From contig JAFXAB010000032.1 in assembly GCA_017522135.1 (NCBI GenBank), positions 1 through 64,000 on the forward strand: DNA of 64,000 nt. Direction: 5' to 3'. Origin of the DNA: Bacteroidaceae bacterium (GTDB lineage Bacteria; Bacteroidota; Bacteroidia; Bacteroidales; Barnesiellaceae_A). This document shows, piece after piece, positions 1-6,288 of this stretch. How positions within the stretch are numbered: position 1 is the stretch's first letter; each line of letters starts with the position of its first letter. The translations under genes and the position numbers were made by a program. The notes beneath the pieces were generated by a model. That model had not been told where the DNA came from. It was given only the letters and a program-made list of their open reading frames with translations, and did not search any database.

Positions 1-131
1 ATATGTATCAAAAATATGTGGAAATTTGGGAACCATCAAAAAGCAGCCTGAAAGTGTTAAATTTTAGAATATATTGATAATTAAAGGTTTATGTTTGGTT
101 ATTTCTGAATAATTTTGGTTGTTTTGGGCTT

Positions 132-572
132 CTAAATACAATTAGCGAATGCCCAACCACCAATCGAAGTAACACCCTCGGGGATGGTTACTGATGTTAA
201 GTTTTCACAATCATTGAAAGCAAACCCACCGATTGAAGTAACACTCTCTGGGATGGTAACAGATGTCAAGTTTTCGCAATCATCGAAAGCACAATAACCT
301 ATTGATTCTACGCCATCTGGTATGGATATAGACGTTAAACCATCGCATCCTTGAAAAGCATATTGGTGAATGGATGTAACACTATATGTTATTCCATTGA
401 AAATGACTGTTCCTGGAATAGAGATAGAACCATAACCGCTAACTCCATTTACCTTTAAGGTTTTGCCTATATCGTAAGAGTAATAAATACCATCGACCTC
501 GAAGTCGTATGCATAAAGAGATAGTGGCATACATAACACCATTATCCAGATTAAAAATAGTTTGGTTTTCAT
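132..572 (-). CDS. Short secreted BspA-like leucine-rich-repeat protein
   Basis: 146-residue protein. An N-terminal signal peptide (about residues 1-21, hydrophobic LFLIWIMVLCMPLSLYA, cleavage near A21) is followed by about four BspA/LRR_5 repeats of 23 residues with the pattern G-C-x-x-L-T-S-(I/V)-x-I-P-x-x-V-x-S-I. Such proteins are exported or surface-attached and usually bind host or other proteins; the role here is unknown. The protein stops right after a repeat's F-A-N-C-I, in the middle of a unit, and has neither a C-terminal sorting domain nor an anchor, so it looks cut short compared with family members of several hundred residues. It starts 15 bp after the stop of the upstream PD-(D/E)XK-like gene and is probably cotranscribed with it. 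Confidence 0.8.
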   Translation of the reverse strand: MKTKLFLIWIMVLCMPLSLYAYDFEVDGIYYSYDIGKTLKVNGVSGYGSISIPGTVIFNGITYSVTSIHQYAFQGCDGLTSISIPDGVESIGYCAFDDCENLTSVTIPESVTSIGGFAFNDCENLTSVTIPEGVTSIGGWAFANCI

Positions 573-587
573 AATTGTAAAATTTTA

Positions 588-1298
588 TTAGTTAGTACTT
601 AAATCCTTATTTAGGGTGTATACTGCTATATCTTTGTTGAAATTTTCAGCATCCGGACAGATGACAAAATATATCCTTTTGTATTCATTGCTTATATAAT
701 ACCCTTTATCTATATAAGACTTTATTAGTGTCTCAATTTTCTCAACGGGCTTTCCTATAGAGAGGAATACTGCTTGCTGAAAATTTAGTTTATCGATATA
801 GACGTTTAACTTAAAAAAGTCTTTAAAGAATGTTTTTCGAGAATATTGTTTTGTTTTGATTTCAAAGATTAGCTTTTGTTGCTCACGATTGGTATGTTGT
901 TCATTATGGCTATGATGTAGTATTAAGTCTGGTTTGAATCTTAGAATTCCATTATTGTGTCTAATACCCAATTCAGCCAAAGTATATTCCATACCTTCAT
1001 TAGTCATAAGATTTTTTTTGTTTTCAAGAGACCAGAAGTGTTGTGTAATATCCTTATTTTTAATTAGATTTTTGCATCTTAAGCAATCGATTTTAGATAA
1101 CAACTTAGCAACGAAATTTTGTTCTTCAATACCGCTTGCAGTTACAACCTCTTCTTTCTTGATATTATTTATAGCAGCTGTCAAGAACATCCATTCATTT
1201 TCATCAGATTCAATTAAATAATTGGGTGTTGTTTCTTCTGACGTAGGACTGTTTTCTGCTCTTTGAGGGATTTCCTTGTCACAATTTTTACATTTCAT
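588..1298 (-). CDS. Putative PD-(D/E)XK-like nuclease with CxxC pairs
   Basis: 236-residue cytoplasmic protein I do not recognise as a named family. Visible features: a CxxC pair at the N-terminus (C3, C6) and a second one at C72/C75 that could together bind zinc. There is also a nuclease-like core: F-K-P-D (P123, D124), then a beta-strand ending E-I-K-T-K (E146, K148), which is the PD-(D/E)XK pattern of restriction-type and repair nucleases. No signal peptide or membrane segment. The fold assignment is inference from the motif and spacing. It precedes the short leucine-rich-repeat gene by 15 bp. Base composition is visibly AT-rich, unlike the housekeeping genes nearby, which suggests acquisition. 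Confidence 0.6.
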   Translation of the reverse strand: MKCKNCDKEIPQRAENSPTSEETTPNYLIESDENEWMFLTAAINNIKKEEVVTASGIEEQNFVAKLLSKIDCLRCKNLIKNKDITQHFWSLENKKNLMTNEGMEYTLAELGIRHNNGILRFKPDLILHHSHNEQHTNREQQKLIFEIKTKQYSRKTFFKDFFKLNVYIDKLNFQQAVFLSIGKPVEKIETLIKSYIDKGYYISNEYKRIYFVICPDAENFNKDIAVYTLNKDLSTN

Positions 1299-1346
1299 AA
1301 GAATAAAACTTTAGTGCCATATGTACTCTCCGGTTTTGGCAGGATA

Positions 1347-1670
1347 CAAAAAAAGCGTGAGAGCCATTACAGTTACTCGTCCCGCTTTTCGAGGCTCTGG
1401 AATGCCCACACTGTAGAACGAGCAACGCAGAAGCCTCACGCCGAATATGGTATATGGCACTACACGACACACCACGTGCCGTATAGTGATTGATATACAT
1501 ATCCACAAGGCATCTACTGTTGCTACTATCTTGACAGTGCTTGAAATTTTCCAGATTTCGAAAAGCCAAGAAAGAGCGTTAGTAAACGCTTTTCAATAAA
1601 ATGTAAAAGCATACCCACCCACTAAACCCATATCGGGCTTCTGCAAGCGATATGCAACAGCAAAAATATT
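1347..1670 (-). ncRNA. Candidate structured RNA or leader upstream of the PD-(D/E)XK-like gene
   Basis: No convincing gene is present between 1299 and 1744. On the minus strand a TATTTTTG -7-like box lies at 1671-1678, a 9-bp hairpin at 1571-1592, and then a stretch with several inverted repeats: 1452-1462 with 1312-1322 (11 bp, perfect), 1435-1441 with 1355-1361 (GCGTGAG type), and 1393-1398 with 1360-1365. The last two overlap and exclude each other. The arm at 1355-1361 is followed directly by seven T (minus strand, 1354-1348), as in an intrinsic terminator. This could be a small RNA ending near 1347 or an attenuator-like leader for the gene starting at 1298. Structure is seen; function is inference. 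Confidence 0.35.
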
Positions 1671-1744
1671 AAAAAGATATTAATAAAACAAGATATGGGG
1701 TGAATAAAATATCATCCCCGAGAAGCCTCAACGCCACGTCGAAG

Positions 1745-2000
1745 ATGTGGTGTTTTCTGCCCCTGTGTTGCAAAGCAATTTGCTTACGCAAACACAGAGG
1801 AAGAAAATGTTACCCTCGCCGTGTTTCACACGGTTTTCTAACCCCTTCCCACTGCGTGGACTTCCCCTATCTCGTTTCACTCGCAGGGGCAGAAAAGATT
1901 ACCTTACGGCATGCGCCTCGTGGTGTTGTGGTAACCTTTTGCTCCTCTGTGTGCCGAAGGCATATAGGGGAGCTGTCACCCATGGTGACTGAGGGGTTAA
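1745..2000. repeat. Palindrome-rich REP-like intergenic element
   Basis: A GC-richer stretch with no credible gene, built from short inverted repeats. CTGTGTT at 1763-1769 pairs with AACACAG at 1791-1797 and encloses a second palindrome (1773-1785). Further on are a CCGTGTTTCACACGG hairpin, an outer TAACCCC / GGGGTTA pair, an inner CCCCTAT / ATAGGGG pair and a GTCACCCATGGTGAC hairpin near the right end. Multi-hairpin blocks like this are typical of dispersed REP-like repeats in gut Bacteroidota and Firmicutes. It lies just downstream of mnmA and may also end its transcript. Confidence 0.5.
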
Positions 2001-2055
2001 AAATAATAGGCGTGATGTTGTTGCTATGTTTACATGAGGGGCAAAAGGATGCCGG

Positions 2056-3105
2056 TTACTCCACGATAATTCCACCGCCGAGGAGGGTGTCGCCGCGGTA
2101 GAAGGCGGCTGCTTGGCCGGGGGTGATGGCGGTGAGGGGTTCGTGTAGCTCGATGTGCAGGGTGTTGTCGGGGAGGAGGGTCACGGTGCAACGATTCTCT
2201 TGCTTGCGGTAGCGAATTTTGACTACGATGTCGTCTTTGCCCAAAAGTTGCGCCGGGTTGATGATGTTCCAATCCTTCAAGCGCATTGCGGTGCGCTCCA
2301 GCGACTTCAAGTCGCCCAGTACTACCTTGTTTTCCGCAGGCACTATATCTTTCACAAAAACAGCTCGATTGAGGTCTAAGCCCAGTCCTCTCCGTTGACC
2401 AATGGTATAGAATGGGTATCCCTCGTGCCAAGCAACGAACTTACCCTCTATGTCGACAAATTTACCCCTCTGAATAGCCTCTGTCGGCACTTTATCGCGA
2501 AGAAATGAGCGATAATCCATTGGGCAAAAACATACGCCGAAGCTATCTCTCTTTTGTGCCGCCTTCATAAACCCTCTCTCTTCGGCTATCTCGCGTACTC
2601 GTTGTTTGGTCAGTGTGCCCATGGGCAAAAGCATCCGTTCCAATATATCTTGTGGCAAGCCCCAGAGGAAGAATGACTGATTCTTGTCGCTATCGGCACC
2701 ATTGGTGATGTGCCAATAGCCGTCGATGTTGCGTTTCTGAACATAGTGACCTGTAGCCAAATAATAGATGCCCATTTCGTCGGCAATTTGGCGGAGTAGT
2801 GGCCACTTTAATAGGTTGTTACACAGGGTGCAAGGCACAGGCGTGTGCCCCGCCATATATTCGCCTATGAAGTACTCTATGATGGTCGATTGGAAGCGCT
2901 CTCGTTGGTCGGAAATGATGTGCCGGATGCCCAAGCGATGACACAAATCGCGCGCATCGTCGAGATACTCTGTGCAATTGTCTTTCTCGTAGAAGCGAAA
3001 GGTTACACCGATTACTTCGTATCCGGCATCTTGCAGGAGCATAGCAGCTACCGAGCTATCCGTGCCACCACTCATTCCCAACAAAACTTTCTTCTTCGCA
3101 TCCAT
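2056..3105 (-). CDS. mnmA: tRNA-specific 2-thiouridylase MnmA
   Basis: 349 residues, the usual length. MnmA puts sulfur on C2 of the wobble uridine of tRNA-Lys, -Glu and -Gln using ATP and a persulfide relay. The PP-loop S12-G-G-T-D-S-S binds ATP; most homologues have V where T15 stands, a variant seen elsewhere in Bacteroidota. The catalytic pair is C95 (in P-C-T-L-C-N-N) and C192 (in F-G-V-C-F-C-P). The conserved ATGHY motif is at about 117-121 and the tRNA-binding/beta-barrel part ([10 protein letters not shown]) is in the C-terminal third. The gene is alone, with a -7 box only 4 bp before its ATG. Confidence 0.95.
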   Translation of the reverse strand: MDAKKKVLLGMSGGTDSSVAAMLLQDAGYEVIGVTFRFYEKDNCTEYLDDARDLCHRLGIRHIISDQRERFQSTIIEYFIGEYMAGHTPVPCTLCNNLLKWPLLRQIADEMGIYYLATGHYVQKRNIDGYWHITNGADSDKNQSFFLWGLPQDILERMLLPMGTLTKQRVREIAEERGFMKAAQKRDSFGVCFCPMDYRSFLRDKVPTEAIQRGKFVDIEGKFVAWHEGYPFYTIGQRRGLGLDLNRAVFVKDIVPAENKVVLGDLKSLERTAMRLKDWNIINPAQLLGKDDIVVKIRYRKQENRCTVTLLPDNTLHIELHEPLTAITPGQAAAFYRGDTLLGGGIIVE

Positions 3106-3109
3106 AGTA

Positions 3110-3117
3110 CAAAATTA
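3110..3117 (-). promoter_or_regulatory. -7 promoter box TAATTTTG directly before mnmA
   Basis: TAATTTTG on the minus strand fits the Bacteroidota -7 consensus TAnnTTTG. It ends 4 bp before the mnmA ATG, so the transcript would start at or next to the start codon and be leaderless. No clear -33 TTTG is visible 19-21 bp upstream. Confidence 0.5.
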
Positions 3118-3285
3118 CAAATAATAATTGACTTAGCCGTGATCTCCGCTTAGTCAATTTGGGTTGAGGTTGTCTATACGATTGGTGTATGATATAAGAA
3201 CTACTAACCAATATTAAGGGGTATAAGTATTGTTATGTCAATAGCATTTATTATTTTTGTTCTCTTAAATCATTTACAACAGAGT

Positions 3286-4653
3286 ATGTCGAAAATACGC
3301 ATAGCAATAGCAACATTATGCCTCCTTGCAACGTGTGTGGCAGTAGCCGAAATGCCTCGCGATTACTATCCCGATAACTTGGTGGGACGTAATAAGGGCG
3401 ACCTTAAAACCGAGTTGCACAAGCTCCTCAAGGAGCACCGTCGTATAGAGTATGGCAGTAAAGGTACGTGGGTAGTATTCCGTGAGAGTGATGTGCGAGC
3501 CGATGGTACGGTGTGGGATATGTACTCCAACATTGTGCGCTATTTCCAGTCGTCGGGAGCAACACCGGGCATGAATATTGAGCATAGTGTACCCAAGAGC
3601 TGGTGGGGCGACGACTACCCCTATACGGTCGATGGCTCGTTCGACCTGCATCACCTTGTGCCGTCGGATGCCGATGCCAACTCGGCCAAGTCGAACTATA
3701 TACTGGGTGAAGTAACCGGTACGGTGAAGTTTGACAACGGTGTATCGAAGGTGGGATATGATGCGGTGAGTCGTCTCAATGTGTATGAGCCGGCCGACGA
3801 GTATAAAGGTGACTTTGCCCGCATGTATATGTATTTTGTTACTTGTTATCAAGACTATACATGGCGGTCGGCTGGTACCAATATGTTTGTGACAGGTAGT
3901 TATCCCACGCTCAACAGCTACTCGCAGGAGTTACTGCTCAGGTGGCATCGTCAAGATCCTGTGAGCGAAAAAGAACTCAATCGCAACAATGCCGTGTATA
4001 GCTTCCAGTACAATCGTAATCCTTTTATCGACTATCCGCAGATGGCCGAATACATTTGGGGTGACTCTACCGAGTATGCGTTCAACTTTGATGGTGGTGC
4101 AGTAGCAGCTCCATCAATCAGCCTCAAGAGTGGCGATGTAATTACCTTTGACGGTGTGATAGGTGATGTAGTTGTTACAAAGCAATATAAGATAACAGGA
4201 CGTAACATTACCTCGCCATTGCACTTGATTGTCGAAGATACACACAATTTTGAGGTGACTCCTACAACTATTGATGCCGCAGATGTGACAAGCGCACAAG
4301 GTGCTGTCATAGATATTATATATCATCCACAGACACAGGGTATACATAATGCATCGCTTTTCATTGTGTGTGATAATTTGCCCGACGATGTCGAGGTAAT
4401 ACTGAAAGGTGTGTGTATGCCCGACATACCCAACTTTGTAAAAATCGAGGGATTGAAGAGTTGTTACTCTCGCAGTGATGAGGATGTATTGCTCACATTG
4501 AGCAATTATACCCGGCCCGTAACATGGTTTATAGACGATATTGCCATTGGTGACAATATACTATCACCCTCAACTTTATTGCCGGGCAGCCACAAAATAA
4601 CATTCAAAAACGATAGTTTGTGTGGTGATGTGCGAATAACTATAATCGAATAA
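3286..4653 (+). CDS. Secreted endonuclease I family (His-Me finger) nuclease
   Basis: 455 residues from the ATG at 3286. An in-frame ATG at 3235 is less likely, because the internal start gives a clean signal peptide (about residues 1-21, cleavage after V-A-V-A). Residues about 22-275 match the EndA/NucM endonuclease I family: N98-I-E-H-S-V-P-K-S-W-W-G with the likely general-base H100, and D-L-H-H-L-V-P-S-D followed by A-N-S-A-K-S-N (H122/H123, metal-binding asparagines). The family degrades RNA and DNA outside the cytoplasm, probably for nutrient scavenging. The roughly 180-residue C-terminal part is beta-rich and resembles immunoglobulin-like add-on domains of Bacteroidota exoproteins; I cannot name it. 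A lipoprotein gene follows after 12 bp. Confidence 0.9.
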   Translation: MSKIRIAIATLCLLATCVAVAEMPRDYYPDNLVGRNKGDLKTELHKLLKEHRRIEYGSKGTWVVFRESDVRADGTVWDMYSNIVRYFQSSGATPGMNIEHSVPKSWWGDDYPYTVDGSFDLHHLVPSDADANSAKSNYILGEVTGTVKFDNGVSKVGYDAVSRLNVYEPADEYKGDFARMYMYFVTCYQDYTWRSAGTNMFVTGSYPTLNSYSQELLLRWHRQDPVSEKELNRNNAVYSFQYNRNPFIDYPQMAEYIWGDSTEYAFNFDGGAVAAPSISLKSGDVITFDGVIGDVVVTKQYKITGRNITSPLHLIVEDTHNFEVTPTTIDAADVTSAQGAVIDIIYHPQTQGIHNASLFIVCDNLPDDVEVILKGVCMPDIPNFVKIEGLKSCYSRSDEDVLLTLSNYTRPVTWFIDDIAIGDNILSPSTLLPGSHKITFKNDSLCGDVRITIIE

Positions 4654-4665
4654 AATCTGTTGAAA

Positions 4666-5370
4666 ATGAAATTGTTACAACACGTATATACCTCTTTGTC
4701 ATTGCTTGCAATGACACTGTTGACAGTAGCTTGTCAACCCACAGTTACTACCGATAAGTTTTCTCTTTCGTGTGGAGATATGCTTACGATAAGAGAAAAC
4801 GATACCGACATAATTGAGGTGACAGCAGGAGGAGATTTTATTGTTGAGACCGATAACAGCAATGCCCTGTGTCGGAAGAACGGTACTCACATAACAGTGA
4901 AGGGTGTGAAACTGGGCAAATGTATACTCACAGTTACGGCCGAGAGTGGCGAGCAGGTGGCTTGCACTATAACGGTTGAGAAGAGTGCCGAACAAAAAGA
5001 TTTTCTGATTTTTTCCAATCCTCGCATTGAGAACTGGCAAGACACAACTGTTTATGTAGAGAAAACCAATGGCTTGCAAGTCACTTGCGAAAAGGATACC
5101 GATGTGGCAGGTTACAGCCAACCCGGTACTACCACCTATGGATATTATTTTATTGAAAGTGGTAAATTTTGTCGTCTCTCTGCGCCTACCGACTTTGGCG
5201 TTGAAGGAAATTTCCCGGGCGGAGTAGTGGCTGTTGGTGATGGCAATAATGATACACGATATTACCTCTGTGAGAATATCGCTGTTCTCAAGGTAATGAA
5301 CGGGAAGGCATGGATAGAAGCATCGATGGCTATGCGAGCCGACTTGCGTATGGTTGTAGAACTAAACTAA
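4666..5370 (+). CDS. Lipoprotein with bacterial Ig-like domain
   Basis: 234 residues from the ATG at 4666; a TTG two codons upstream (4660) is a possible but less likely start. A lipoprotein signal with lipobox L-L-T-V-A-C puts the lipidated cysteine at C23. Residues about 24-105 look like a bacterial Ig-like (BIG2-type) domain, with the typical ending G-K-C-I-L-T-V-T-A before a linker. The rest is beta-rich and unrecognised. It lies 12 bp after the secreted endonuclease and may be its partner on the cell surface, which is inference from neighbourhood only. Confidence 0.8.
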   Translation: MKLLQHVYTSLSLLAMTLLTVACQPTVTTDKFSLSCGDMLTIRENDTDIIEVTAGGDFIVETDNSNALCRKNGTHITVKGVKLGKCILTVTAESGEQVACTITVEKSAEQKDFLIFSNPRIENWQDTTVYVEKTNGLQVTCEKDTDVAGYSQPGTTTYGYYFIESGKFCRLSAPTDFGVEGNFPGGVVAVGDGNNDTRYYLCENIAVLKVMNGKAWIEASMAMRADLRMVVELN

Positions 5371-5395
5371 ACAAATATAAATAAAGAGATATATC

Positions 5396-6286
5396 ATGAA
5401 ACCCGAAACTCGTAAGGCTTGGATAGATGCCACTCGCCCGCGTACATTGCCGGCATCGGCGGCTCCTGTCGTTGCAGCAACAGCCTATGCATGGTACGAT
5501 GGCGTATTGGTGTGGGGTGCTGCGTTGCTGTGCCTCTTATTTGCTCTATTGGCACAGATTGCCTCCAACATGGCCAATGACTATTTCGATTATAAAAAAG
5601 GTGGAGATAGTCCCAATCGTGTAGGACCTCAGCGGGCAGTAGTATCGGGACTTATATCGCCACGTGCTATGCTGTTGGCTACTTTGGTCGTACTTTTTGT
5701 GGCGTGTTGTGTAGGATTGTGCCTGGTAGCCTATGGCGGGTGGCAATTGATACCTGTAGGTGCTGTTATTGCCATTTTTGCTATGGCCTATTCGGCCGGA
5801 CCTTTCCCCTTGTCACGATATGGATTGGGCGACGTTACCGTCTTTATTTTCTTTGGACTCATAGCAGTCAATTTTACTTACTATGTGCAGGCCGGAGTTT
5901 TTACTATGCCGGTATTTTGGGCATCGGTGGCACAAGGATTGTTGGCTATCAATATTCTATTGGTCAATAACTATCGCGATATGGAAGAGGATGCCGCAGC
6001 CAAGAAGCGTACTACCGTCGTACTTTTCGGTCGTCGTTTTGCCTCTACGTGGTATCTTATAAATGGCCTGCTTGCTGTAGCGTGCACATATCATATATGG
6101 CTCAACACGCCCTATTGGGTGTTATTTATGCCTTTGATATATCTCATCATGCACCTCAGTACCTATAGGGCATTGACACAACTGCGAGGTAAGGCTCTCA
6201 ACCCCATATTAGGCCGTACTGCTATGAATTTGCTTGTTTTCACCATACTGTTTGCAGTTGCCATGATTGTTGTTAAATTGATATAG
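5396..6286 (+). CDS. menA: 1,4-dihydroxy-2-naphthoate polyprenyltransferase MenA
   Basis: 296-residue integral membrane enzyme that attaches the polyprenyl tail to 1,4-dihydroxy-2-naphthoate, giving demethylmenaquinone. It has about nine hydrophobic segments. The two Asp-rich prenyl-diphosphate/Mg motifs of the UbiA superfamily are present: N61-D-Y-F-D-Y-K-K-G and, around residues 190-205, N-N-Y-R-D-M-E-E-D-A followed by K-K-R-T-T. The N-terminal A-T-R-P-R-T-L-P-A is typical of MenA rather than UbiA. It follows the lipoprotein by 25 bp and ends 2 bp before the AddB-like gene, so the two downstream genes very likely share a transcript. Confidence 0.95.
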   Translation: MKPETRKAWIDATRPRTLPASAAPVVAATAYAWYDGVLVWGAALLCLLFALLAQIASNMANDYFDYKKGGDSPNRVGPQRAVVSGLISPRAMLLATLVVLFVACCVGLCLVAYGGWQLIPVGAVIAIFAMAYSAGPFPLSRYGLGDVTVFIFFGLIAVNFTYYVQAGVFTMPVFWASVAQGLLAINILLVNNYRDMEEDAAAKKRTTVVLFGRRFASTWYLINGLLAVACTYHIWLNTPYWVLFMPLIYLIMHLSTYRALTQLRGKALNPILGRTAMNLLVFTILFAVAMIVVKLI

Positions 6287-6288
6287 CA

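Noticed and set aside
1288..1569. Small open frames on both strands in the gap above the PD-(D/E)XK-like gene
   Set aside because: They overlap each other, lack a ribosome site and run through the inverted repeats; the stretch reads better as structured RNA than as protein.
1700..2101. Open frames of up to 133 codons across the palindromic block
   Set aside because: They are by-products of the GC-richer repeat; there is no domain, signal or start context, and the right end overlaps mnmA.
2030..2431. 133-codon frame antisense-shifted within mnmA
   Set aside because: Arg/Pro/His-rich out-of-frame translation of a well-supported gene.
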